A DNA stretch of 64,000 nt from Heliocybe sulcata (lineage: Eukaryota; Basidiomycota; Agaricomycetes; Gloeophyllales; Gloeophyllaceae). A program made the position numbers and the translations under genes. Positions 22,523-33,249 of the stretch are shown here, piece after piece. The DNA lies in the NCBI GenBank assembly GCA_004369045.1, contig ML213517.1, forward strand, positions 717,008 through 781,007. Direction: 5' to 3'. A model generated the notes under the pieces. That model was not told the origin of the DNA. It ran no database searches and saw nothing but the letters and a program-made list of their open reading frames with translations. Every line of letters starts with the position of its first letter. The first letter of the stretch is position 1.

Positions 22523-23368
22523 GCGCGCGGACGGGATGTATTGGTGATTCAGGTGTACGATATTGGACGCTGATTAGGATGTATCATTATTATAACATGA
22601 ATGTACGATATCGGCAGCGGGTCGACTCTGTGTTAGATGGCAGTGAGTTATACTTGGGAGGTGCAAGACTACTTTTCCAAAACGTTTGTCTTGTGTATTC
22701 CAGGGTGCCATCCAAGTCCAGATATATGCGTAAGTCCTGTTCTATACTTAGCCCATGGCACAAAGCTAACCATTGTCCAACGCCTAGGAGGTTGTGGATG
22801 AATAAGTGCCGAAATACTGTGAGGGCCTTCAGAAGGTCCTGGATATATGCGCGAATATGAAGCGCATCTACGAAGTACCAAGACAAGCATGGAGGGAGCG
22901 TCAGTGCCTTTCGAGCAACGGACAGGCACAGCGAGTCCGGGACTGCCAGGACGTACATGCTAATGCCACTCACCGCGAGTTAAAAAAAATTCGACTGCAG
23001 ATACTAGGGTAGAACTCTGGAAGTTCGTAGCAGTACGAAAGGAATACGGGAGGCTGACGGCGAACGCGTGTGGCTGGCCTGCGCGTGTTGTCACGCCCAC
23101 GTGAGAGGCACGCAGATATCACTGTAACGTCTTCTTTTCTCTCTATCACGTGAGTTTGTACTCGCGTGTGACTGGCCTCTTTCAGTCGAGTAGGATCGCC
23201 TGAATATAGGATTAAGGACCTATGCGGGTTGCTGGATTCGCGGCGAGGGCGTAGAACCAGACAGATGCGTTGTCCTGAAAAAACTGCTACTAGAGAGAGC
23301 CGCCAAGCCTGACTACATGGTCCACAGTCAAATCCAATGAAAGCAAGCGGTTATGAGCACTTCAAGCT
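22523..23368. other. Intergenic, about 0.85 kb
   Basis: Gap between the 3' ends of paralogue B and the beta-lactamase-like gene. A 127-codon minus-strand open stretch (22590-22973) lacks an ATG start and motifs and is not counted as a gene. Confidence 0.45.
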
Positions 23369-25277
23369 TCAAGCTCTGAACATGACGACATCAACAGAGG
23401 GAGCGTGGAGCGCACGGTCGCTTTCACCCCCTGTAAAGTAGAGCAGGTTGACTGGTGCGTCGTTACGCATACCCCAGATATCCTGACCATTCCAGTAAGG
23501 ATAGCAGCCCATATGTCTCTGACCGTTATAAAAGCCGAGGCCAGTGTCGAGTCTACACGGTGCTCAATCCCAAGCTGACCATCGTACAGGAGTTGGAAAT
23601 TCTTACCTAAACTCATCCCGCCGGCCGCTTGACCGAAGCGGCACTCTACCCGACACGTGGAGGGTCGCAAGCGCATCGGTGCCGTTCAGAACGAAGGACT
23701 CTGCGTACAGAGTGCCTTTGCGTACGCTGACGACGGCCGCGCTCTCCCCGTCTTGGCTGGACCAGGTACCGGCGTAAAGCGCAGCAGCCATGTCGGAGAG
23801 CGCTCGGTCGACGCCCGGTTGCATCATCTCGAACGCATCATACGCGAGCTTTGCTGCGTCGGGGTAGCGGGCGGCCATGAGGACGACGATACCGTAGTTC
23901 GTCCCGGGATGAAACGCCATTGCAGAATGGTAGCCAGCCATCGCACCGACTAGATGCCATGCAGTATGAGACATCAATGCTGACAGCGCGAAACAAACCG
24001 AACACCTCACGTTTCCAGTATATCTTCCTAGCCCGACCGTTGGAATCCTTTGCTTTGACGATTTCCCAAGTAAATCCCATCTGCGTCCAGTCGTCCTCTT
24101 CGAAATCATGGACAGGCCGGAGCCATTTGTCCAACGTGTGCTTTTTGATCAAACTCTTCGGATGCGCGGGGTTGAGTAGAGTCTGCAGGACCGTTATGCA
24201 GTCAGATAGGGACGAGAATTGGCCCCCAGGAGCGTCATGGCATCAAGAAAGTCTTGATCCTGCTCAATCGGTCAAGCTCAAGTACATCACGGTCTAGCAA
24301 AGTACTCACAGCTACTTCAGGAGCGACAGATGGAACAACAATGTGCTCCTTATTATCTCTAGTAGCGAGGAAATGACTCCCATTAAGGCCCAACGGATGG
24401 AAAATATCACGATGAAGCAGCTCGGCGTATGTTTTCGGCTCTTTGTCCGGGCTCTTGCTGGCAGCTCGATTCGCAGCAACCAACGCAAGACCAAGGAGCC
24501 CCGTTCCAGCGTTCGAATACGCGGGATAAGACCAAGGAGGAGATACGAGCTTGATATTCCTGATAGCTTCAAAAAGCGCTTCGTGCGACGCGAAAGGATG
24601 CCCGTTCGTGGGCGGAGGCCCGCCTCCCTTCAAATCCCGAGGCCAGTCCTTCACTGTGCCGGGCGGCCAGTCTCTGCCCAAGCCCGACATATGACTGGCC
24701 AGTTGAAACAGGGTCAAAGAGGACGGCTCGGACTTGTACGCAGGGTCAAAGCCGTCCAAGCGATATCCGAATCCTGGGAAGAATTTTTCGACTGGGTCAT
24801 CCCTGTAAAGAGGATCAGACGGTGTAGGCACGAGCTCCCGGAGAACCCATACCAAGACAACACTCCTTTCTGCTCCAGAATAAGCCCTTCAAGAGCTGTG
24901 AAGAGTTTCGCGACTGAGGCGATGCGGTAGCTCGAGTGGCTCGTGGTCAGAGGGGACTCTGATTCGTTAGCCCGCACCACTCCATAGTTTCTTTCGAGTA
25001 TAGGGCCCGTGGAGGTGACAACTGCGACGGACAGGCTGTCTATGTCGCCTTGCGCAAAACGATTCGAGAAGAATTGCTCAACGTCTTTCGTTGCTTGCGC
25101 GATTGCAGGGTCACTGATAGAAGCAGGCGTCTCGACGAATAGTTTAGGCAGAAAGGGGAGGCAACTAAACCTCTCTGTTTCCTGGTCTTGAGTGGAGAAG
25201 ATCTGGGAGCGAGAGTAGTATAGGCCTAGAGCAACTGCCACTATCCCTACGGCAATAGCTTTCACCGTAGATGCCAT
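23369..25277 (-). CDS. Class C beta-lactamase-like serine hydrolase, membrane-anchored, apparent frameshift
   Basis: Exons about 25277-24853, 24802-24310, 24259-24011, 23949-23607, 23552-23369. An N-terminal hydrophobic segment (IAVGIVAVALGLYY, residues 8-22) looks like a signal anchor. The S-x-x-K motif is SVAK in SYRIASVAKLFTALEG, the tyrosine motif is Y-S-N in PAYSNAGTG, and the C-terminal SGRRDEFR and NAPVN-like blocks match the fungal LACTB/beta-lactamase-related family. These proteins are esterases, peptidases or of unknown role rather than antibiotic-resistance enzymes. Exon 3 is one base short: the frame entering it ends at a stop, while GGQFSSLSD and what follows lie one frame away. 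Either a sequencing error near 24236 or an inactivating mutation; the rest of the gene is intact. Confidence 0.8.
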
Positions 25278-26698
25278 TCTTGCTGAAGTGATGCCGGAGG
25301 AGGAGAGCTGCCTATCAAGGTGCAACGGGAGTTGCAGTATACAGGGGAGAGGCCAGCAGTCCTACTTACAGAGATGCCGGATATCACCAGATCAAGGAGT
25401 CCTGTGTTTCGGAAAGGAAGGACTGAGTCTCCATAAAGGGAGCGCTGCGTGGGGCCACGGGCAAGTCGGCGGATTGATCTCCGTGCAGACTGGCATCGGG
25501 GCAGTCGCGTTCAGCCCATTTGGTTCTCCTATGTATGGTATGGTGTACGGTGCATCGTGATCTTCACTTACGGCGCGCGTGCAGGGACGCCCACGGAAGA
25601 AGATATCGGCGTAAGAATGTGCGTATTTGGCTTCCGGAATTAGTTTGCATTCATTCCGGCATACTTTCCCTGGGTGAGTCCTTCGTACGCTCCTTATCCG
25701 CTGTGAGCCGTGCCAACACTTCAGAAGAACAGAACACGTCCTAACCACATCCTCCGTCATGTAATTTCGCAGATGACGACGCGGCACGGCCCAAGCGTCG
25801 AGAGGATCTCAAGCGATCAAAAATCGCATACACTGGCAGAAGGTCCGCGAAGTAGACCTGGAAAGGCCGCATGGCTTGACCCTCATCACGGGATCTTTGC
25901 GCTCTGTCTCAAATGCATTGCAAGGCCCGTTGGTGCCGCGCGCCTCGGTACACCATCGCACCTCTGCGGCGGACGCCTCACTTTCCATATTTCCTGGCAC
26001 CAGGGTAGCGTGAGGTCGTTATCCCGGGGAAATGCAACAGTCCTAGCGCAAATTCTCGAGTCTCGAGGAGATGCATCTTCGCGGTCCCCCCGCTGCCATC
26101 GCCGATGTCGCTTGCACTATCACGACTCCCCGCCTCACGCCCCTCGCAGTCGGCCTGGATATAACGGAAAGAGAACTCTGTGGTCGAGCCCTAGTACCGT
26201 GGAGAACGCATACTGCGTCCGTGCGACCGGCTCACGAAGAGACAGCAGACGGAGGAACATCGATAATCTGTCAGAGTTTCTGGAGGGGATAGTCCCACGA
26301 CGGATCGGACTCGACTCTGAATACGGAGCTGCGGTCGATGACTCAGACAAGAATTGAGGCTTGACAAGCCACACACCATAGAGTAGTAAGGCACTACGGG
26401 GCGAGCAAAATAGGAAATGGCCGAAGGGCAAAGAGAGATTCGAGCCACGGGAATATTGTCAGCGCAACGCAAAGTCACCATTACGGACGCGTGTGCGGCA
26501 TTCGATCATGCGTTCTTCAGGAAACATTATCAATGCACGCACTCTGCGCCCTGCGTTGGATGCGCCGATGATCTGGCCAGCTTGCGCGTAAGTACCCAAT
26601 GCCCAGACCAAGTTAAGATGCTCGAATACTGATCCTAAAGCAGCATGACACTATTTCATCTAGTGCATACAACGGCAAGGTAAACAAGAAATTTTACC
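25278..26698. other. Intergenic, about 1.4 kb
   Basis: Upstream of the beta-lactamase-like gene; 3' flank of PWP2 at its right. Several overlapping open stretches in both strands (about 25400-26430) have no motifs, no shared splice pattern and no support; possibly old decayed sequence. Confidence 0.4.
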
Positions 26699-29686
26699 TC
26701 AGTCAGCCATCTCAGTGTCAGACACGCCATCCTGCCGTTCCCGTGCCCTTGATTGGTCGATCAGGTACTTCAGGGTCGAAGTATTCTCGTCGCATCTGGA
26801 TCAACGGCAGTGAGCTGCAGTAAGACCCTATACACACAATAGTACTCACAATTTAGCAACCACGACCTCGAACTCGCCCAACCCCTTTTGCAGACTCCTG
26901 AGAACGCTCGCATACTCTCCGCTCCTATCGCGCAAAAGTCTACCATGCGCACCCAACACCGCCCTCACCCACGTAAGCTCAAACTCCATATGCGGGCTAT
27001 TCTGGTCCATCCTCTCCGCAATAAAACGCAGCATGCGTTCCAGATACACAACCGGCATCGCCTTCGCGATGAACCGTATATCTCGCGACGGGACGGACTC
27101 GTACACACGCGAAATGAGCAGGTTTTCGTTCAGCCTGAACGCCATAACGAGTGCCTTTAGGAATTCCCTGTTCGACAAAATGGATAGGACCGATTGAGGC
27201 GTCACGTCCATGTCGAGATCGAACGGGTCGAAAGCGACATTGTCATCCACCGAATATATCAGTAAGCCCTCTGTGGACGCCGCCGCCCATGCTCGCCCCG
27301 TAGGTGCGAACCGAATGCACTTCGTTCTGGCTTCAGGACGGTACCGCCGTTTCGATAAGTCGCCCCTCTGTGCGCCAGGCAGCGTGTTATAGTCGTCCAA
27401 CCGATCCTGCAGATCGCTCTCCTCCCCGCGGTCGTCAATCAAGTCGACATTGATCCCCGCATCATTCACCCTCCGGCTGTCCAGAAGCTCCTGCGTACCA
27501 TCCAAAGAAAGGTTCTCTGATATCTGGTACTTCTTGAGCATGACGCCCTCTTGCACGTCGTACAATACGACATACTTGCTACTCCCACCAGCAAGTATAC
27601 ACCGGCCGTCCGCCGTCCATGCAAGGCTGTTGAACGACTTCCCAGACGCATTGTTGTTCGCGCTGACCCGATCGTCCGCCTTCCGGCCTCCCGAAATATC
27701 TTTCCTGCCTTCAATGATAGTCGTCTGTTTGCCCTGCGCTACATCAAAGAATGTGATCTGCCCATCGAGCGTCGACGCCGCAAGCTCCTTCCCATCCGGC
27801 CTGAACGCTACAGACAACACATCCGAATTGAGTTGGAACGGCTCGACGTTCCTCGACCTCGCAAAAATATTCCACAGACGGATCGACTTATCCCAGCTGC
27901 CGCTGGCCAATAGGTTCCCTCCGTTCGGATCGAAAGACAGCGAGCTTACCGGGCCCTCGTGGCCTGCAAGGACATCGAGCAGCTTCCCCGTCTGCACCGA
28001 CCATAGGAATATTTCGAATGAGTCTGTCGACCCTGCTGCCACCACTTCACCACTGGGATCCACGGCCAGGCAAGAGAACTGGACGGGAGTTGGGGACGTG
28101 AAGACGCGGAAGTTCCGGTACCGTACGAGGTCGAACGCACGGACGGTGCCATCCAATGAGGCAGAAAACAGCACCTGCTGACCCTGCTTCGCGAACTCGA
28201 TCGCAGACACAGCGGATGAGTGCTCGGAGAACGTGACGAAGCAGAAGCCGGAAGTCGTGTTCCACACTTTGACTTTGCCGTCGTCGCCGCCGGTTGCAAT
28301 GTACTGGCCGTCACTAGAGTATGAGAGGGTGTTCATGTCGAAGTAGTGGCCCTGTTGTTTGAGCACGTAGCTCTCGCTTTGCCACTCCCAGACAAGCAAT
28401 TGGCCGAGCTTCTTCGCGCCAAAGGCTAGCCATTCGCCCGACGGGTTGATCGCGACCGAGGAGATCTTTTCGTTGGAAATCGACAGTGTGTGGATATTGG
28501 TGAAGTCGGGCAATTCCCACAGCCCGAACACCCCTGTTGAGAAGCCGACAACAAGGAGAGACGATGTTGGGTGGAATGTAGAGCAGACGACTTTTGTGTG
28601 TGACTGATGGAAATAGTTCCTTCTAAATACTCCCCAGCGCGTATTCGCGATTTTGTTAACATCCAGTGTTGATTTTGAAGACTCGCCAGGACTATCCTCG
28701 TCGGTGTCGGACATGTCTTTCGGTGTCTTCGCCATCCATGTGAATACCGCACCGTCTCGACTAACAGTATATATCTAGACAAGACGTGAGTGACGCATAC
28801 ATTGGCTGATATGTGTACTGACCGTTTGTCCGTCAGAGGAGAAATAGGCTGCAACGATGGCATCCCTGTGACCAGCAAAGGTTTTGGGGCGGAATCCTTC
28901 TACGGGATTCAAGGTAAAGAGGCGTGCTGTCATGTCACGGGACGTTGTGATAAAGCATCTTAGGAAGTGGAACTCAGTAAGGTGGACTTCTTCAGCCACA
29001 GACTCCTGCGTACTTCGAATCCGGAGACCAGTCGATGCTTAGCACTTCGTCATGATGACCTGTGTAGGTCCTGTGCAGGACGAACGGCGCGAATTCTCGT
29101 ACGAGATGATTTGGCGTTCTCCAGACTTGTACATGTGTGTCGTGGGTTACAGCGATGTACCTACAACGCGTCGATGAAGCTGAACAATGTCGCGAGAATG
29201 CTTCAGATACGCACCTTCCATCCGGAGAGAATTTTACGGCCTTCACTGGCCTATGGAAATTGAAGTGGTGCAATACTACTCTCCTCCTGTAGTTGACGAG
29301 CAGTGCTCTTCCATCTAAGGTGAGTAAGTAGACGTAGTCTCTGGATCGTAGACAGACAGACCTTCGTCAATAGAGATCAGCACATTTGAGTCGGGACTAA
29401 GAGCAATCGCGGCAATATTCTTCCGGTTCTCAAACGGAAATGTGAATGACTTGTTACTGCATCCCTTAGTTAGTACTCTTATATGCGAAGGGCGGAGAAG
29501 ACTCACTTCACGAGGTCAAAGACAGACACCCGATTCCCAACTGGACTCAGCACCGAGTTCCCATCCGGCGTAAACACAACGTTACCTTGCCGGTATACGG
29601 TTCCGAGGATGTTCGAAAGCTGTCGACTATCAGTCACTTGGGTCGAGAGGCCTGAGGTACTTGAGTACCTTATAGTTGGCCTTCAT
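26699..29686 (-). CDS. PWP2: PWP2, U3 snoRNP / 90S pre-ribosome WD40 protein
   Basis: ATG at 29686 (MKANYK), a first exon of 18 nt, then small exons to about 28750, one long exon to 26850, and a last exon 26795-26699. Two stacked WD40 propellers fill most of the protein: VYRQGNVVFTPDG, VKAVKFSPDGR, GHHDEVLSIDWSPDS, GHEGPVSSLSFDPNG and others, followed by the C-terminal Utp12 helical domain (SILSNREFLKALVMAFRLN, LTWVRAVLGAHG). Total about 890 residues, close to yeast Pwp2 (923). It works in the nucleolar UTP-B complex during 18S rRNA maturation. The stop at 26846 is intronic: the exon ends AAATT, GTGAGT follows, and a 54-bp intron leads to a tail (CDENTSTLKYLIDQ) ending in an acidic DTEMAD. 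Confidence 0.93.
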
Positions 29687-30420
29687 AGACGGCGATCCTT
29701 CGTGTGAGTTTCAGTTACTTGGAGACGCGCTTTTTAATCCTCAAACAACAGAGATAGAGTATGCACGGGAAGGAAAGGAAGAGAGACTGGCCACTACTGC
29801 GCTCGAGTGCCGCACTCAACAAGCCAAAGACAAGCGCTTTGTCTTGCACAACATTTTCGAACCCCGCAAGTTACCCAAATGGGGCAACCAAATAGCTAAA
29901 TTGAGATTGAATGTTGAAACTGCCCTCGCTCACCACTTCCCCGAGCACCAGTGTCGTACCTCACATGATTTCATACTTAAAAATCCAAAGCCTCGGTTTT
30001 TGTGATTGGAATCGGTGTAATGGAATGTTAGGCTCGGACATCAGAATGTATGTTCTGTAACTGCAGCGTAACAAGCCGACTGCTTAATCTCGTTGTTATG
30101 AAAGCAATGGACAATATTTTTAAACCAGAAGTCCTAAACTAAGCAGCCGCGTATACCTTGGACCTACGTAGTAAGTACTGTAGTACTTTATCACAGGCGA
30201 CATTTGTCGTAGGTCACACTGTGACTTCTCACGTGATAGCTACGCTGGCCACATCTCGGCCTAAAGATTCCTCAAACGCACGTCGTACAGGGGATAAATT
30301 GATGAAAATGCTAAAATATACAAAAGAGGTGCGTAAAATATAATACATATCGTGAGATACTACAACCTGAAGAAGCGGCGCGTAGTCACTTGAGGTACAG
30401 CGTGTCAAAACCCAGCACAA
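29687..30420. other. Intergenic, about 0.73 kb
   Basis: Upstream of PWP2; 3' flank of the second APH-like gene. AT-rich around 30100-30350. No gene seen. Confidence 0.45.
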
Positions 30421-31695
30421 CTAAGCTGACAAACCTTTCGCCACCCGGTCATAGGTGTCATATTCAGCATCTGTCACGACATACCGACTATCCTGCGCCA
30501 TCTTGTGCAACTTGCGATACAGGCGCCACGGTTCTTCTTGCCCAGTGCACTGCAGCCAGTCAGGAGCGAGGCTTCCGACGGCCTCACGGATGAGCTTTTG
30601 CCAGTCCAGGATTTCTTCTCTCGTAGCTTGCGGAGGAACCAAGAAACGAGGCTGGATCGCCCATAACGGTGCGGTCCGAGCACCTTCCCAGTTGGTCACA
30701 GCGACGATGACCGACGGGTCCTCGGGATCGACGAGAATGTTACCGACATGCAGGTTGGCATGCTGGAGCCCAATTGGTAAGTGCTTGTCGGCGTTTCCAA
30801 GAGAAGGGCTGTCACGTAGACTGTCCGCAACTTGCGCCATGCAATCGTCTTCGACGGGGGTAGGAGGCACGGAAGACCTGGAGCCCAGCTGGCCACTCGC
30901 TAAGGCCACAAGCCAGTCTTCGGGGTGATAGAATGGACCGCGGTTGACATCTTGTGCGTTCAGCGCATCTGCCGAGGAAGTGGGTGCGACGGGGCCGACG
31001 CGGAAGGTATCCTGCGTCCGCCAAAGGCTGCCGATGCCGTCGAACTCTGGCTGCACAAGTTCGCTCCATATCTCAGCGATACCGGAAGCTAATTTACGAC
31101 GCTGTTCTATGGACATGTCGACCCACTTGTCCTGAAGTGAGACACCAAGCTACAAGCTACATTCAATAACTTTACTGGAGAAAAGATGGAAGACATACAT
31201 GTTCTAAGACCATCCATTCGCCTCCCACCCCTCTGTCGGCGTCGTTGTCGTACCAGAGGACGTCAAGCACAGGTACATTCGTGAAGCGCCTTAGATATCC
31301 CATTGTTGCTTCCTGATGTGGTGCAGTAGGTTGACACTCCATACTGCGAACATCGGACGACGTCTCTCACCTCTGAAGCCATGGAGGTCTGCCCCCCAGG
31401 AGTTACACCAGCTTCATGTGTGCGGAATCGAACTAGCGCCCTTCTCTCGTCTTCAAATATCACTACCACCTTGAGAGACACGATAAGTTAGGCAGCTCGT
31501 GGGTTCCGACGCATTATAAACGTACTGTATCACAATTGTCTGGGAGCGGCGACGGTTTCGGTCGGTCCAGATAGTACAGCAGGCAGCATGGACGTACTCA
31601 CCTTCGTCGAATACTTGAAAGTCCCTAACGGGACCAAAACGCACGGAGAGTCTATCAGTGAGGACTTCAGTATTGATCTGCATCGGTGAAGCCAT
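30421..31695 (-). CDS. APH-family protein with both catalytic Asp replaced by Asn
   Basis: Exons: about 31695-31590 (MASPMQINTEV...), about 31457-31370, about 31312-31199 and 31131-30421. Junctions 3-4 (67-bp intron GTATGT...CAG) are firm; the first junction needs a weak GTCCAT donor. N-lobe strands VVVIFEDERRALVRFR and MGYLRRFTNVPVLDV, then MVLEH, correspond to the paralogue at 18.6 kb. The catalytic loop reads QHANLHVGNILVD, where the family (and the paralogue) has H-x-D, and the metal site reads VTNWEGA where VIDWEGA is expected; both codons are AAC. Fold and flanking Asn/Asp are kept, so the protein looks like a pseudokinase: it may bind a ligand without phosphorylating it. Substrate unknown. 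Confidence 0.78.
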
Positions 31696-31772
31696 AGTGT
31701 GTTCGAGATAATAGTAGTTAGAATATGTTGAGGTGGGATGTGGTTGGTGGGAGATGCGTCCGTTCCTCCCGC

Positions 31773-31780
31773 TTTATATG
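31773..31780 (-). promoter_or_regulatory. TATA-like box of APH-family gene
   Basis: On the minus strand this reads CATATAAA, about 80 bases upstream of the ATG at 31695. Confidence 0.45.
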
Positions 31781-32360
31781 TTGAGGGATGTGCCACACCC
31801 AGAAAACATGTTCCCACGCTTGGCATAGCACTTGGGCCGCCTCGAGATCCAAGCGCGATGGTGTGGCGTCCAGAGCAACCGCAGAAGCCCAGAAACGCAA
31901 GGCTGTGGTCGAGGGACGGCTAAGCGAGGTATGATGTGGCACAACCAGTGGCTTCTTACCTGATGGACTGATAGCTCTTTGACCAGACTCAGGAATGCGT
32001 GGCGTCCAGTGGCCCAACTTCGACCTTCATCGCCCTGCGAAAGATCATCTACTTTTTGTCCACTGGTGGATGAAATGAACATATTATCGCAGCTCTACAC
32101 AAGAGATCAATTGCCAGTCGTCTTCCAAATTATGGGATCCGAGGCAGATGTGACGCATGAGCATGATCCCATAATTCCGAGGGCAGGGACTAACGAAGGT
32201 GTAGAGCTGTGCTCGAGATTGATATGGAAGACAGTGGATTCAGATGAATGGGCGTATCAATAGTGTGCCACTGTCTAATTTTTCATGAGCTTCAACCTCG
32301 CAATGAGAAAGGAAGAACACGAACACAACAACCAAAACTTGTGAGACCTCAAGAGTGGCA
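31781..32360. other. Intergenic with nested inverted repeat
   Basis: Upstream of the APH-family gene and downstream of the CCDC137-like gene. Apart from the TATA box at its left edge and the palindromic structure at 32091-32209 nothing is recognised. Confidence 0.5.
32091..32209. repeat. Nested inverted repeats (hairpin / MITE-like)
   Basis: An outer 11-bp pair (CAGCTCTACAC at 32091-32101; reverse complement at 32199-32209) and an inner perfect 12-bp pair (AATTATGGGATC at 32128-32139; reverse complement at 32165-32176) are nested almost symmetrically: spacer arms of 26 and 22 bases, loop of 25. Sequence between the pairs is weakly complementary as well. No target duplication is evident. Confidence 0.6.
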
Positions 32361-33222
32361 TCACGTCTCCTCTTGCTGCTCGGTCTCCTCAGTCCACAGC
32401 TTCCCATTCTCTCTCAGCTTCCTCTGCTTCATATCCCGATACCGGTTAATCGCTCTCTCCCTCTGTTCCTCCATCATCCTTTTCTGCGCCATGGACACCA
32501 CTCCATCGGACTTCTTTTCCTCTGGTGCCTTCCGCATCTTCGGCGTCTTGGCAAACTGAGGAGGCGCCTGTGCAATGTCGTTAAGGCGCTTGGGTTGCGA
32601 ACTGGATAGTGTGGCGAATTCGGTTTTCGAAGGTGGTGGCTTTGCTCGGCCCTGAACTGCGTCGGAGTCGACATCTCGTTCTCGTTTGTTCTTGTTCTGG
32701 TTGGGTTCCGCTTTCTCAGTCTTCTTTCCGAGCGTCTCCTTCCGAGCCTTCCGTTCCTGAGCTGAAGAAGTTTGCACAGCGGAGCGCACCAGGGGACGCA
32801 TCGCATCTTCCACGCGACTCCATTCAATAAAGACGTTAACAAACAAGTACCCCATCGCAAAGATATGCAGACACACCGGTTGAAATGAGCGAGACTCTCT
32901 CCCGGTAATATCTGCATCTCGGCCCTGTCCAGCTTCGCCTCTCCATCAACCTTGCGCTTCTTCTTGCCTCCGTTTGCCTGATCTTTGTCTTCGTTCTTCC
33001 GCTTCCGATAGTCACTCTGTACCTTCGCAGCATTCAGCACTCTCGTCATCGCCTTCGGGATGCCCTCCGAAGACACTCCTGCTTCACGGGGTGCCAGGTC
33101 ATTGCCTCTGAGGATTTCGTCGAATGTAAGTGCCCTTAGCGCATATATTCAATTTCCAACTCAAGCTACCTTTGATTTTTCTCCCTTTCCCTGATGGACC
33201 GTTTAGCGCGTTTGTGAGGCAT
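32361..33222 (-). CDS. Basic nucleolar protein, CCDC137-like
   Basis: Exons 33222-33170, 33107-32877 and 32817-32361 give 246 residues in consistent frame. The start MPHKRAKRSIRERE is strongly basic; a bipartite-type nuclear signal occurs at GGKKKRKVDGE. The most telling block is ILPGESLAHFNRRVED (about residues 80-95), which resembles the conserved I-P-x-x-x-GES-x-F-x-R-R-V-E core of CCDC137/nucleolar proteins. The C-terminus is a long charged helix (QKRMMEEQRERAINRYRDMKQRKLRENG). Such proteins are nucleolar and probably tied to ribosome biogenesis; the assignment to the family is moderate because similarity is confined to one block. Confidence 0.7.
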
Positions 33223-33249
33223 TTTGAGAGGATGAAAACCTGCAGCGGA

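Noticed and set aside
22590-22973. 127-codon minus-strand open stretch
   Set aside because: Starts at GTG, no ATG before residue 6, no recognisable domain, and partly overlaps another open frame.
25710-26357. Open stretch of 215 codons, plus strand
   Set aside because: Overlapped by open frames on the other strand, no motifs, low-complexity Arg/Ser content typical of chance frames in GC-rich DNA.
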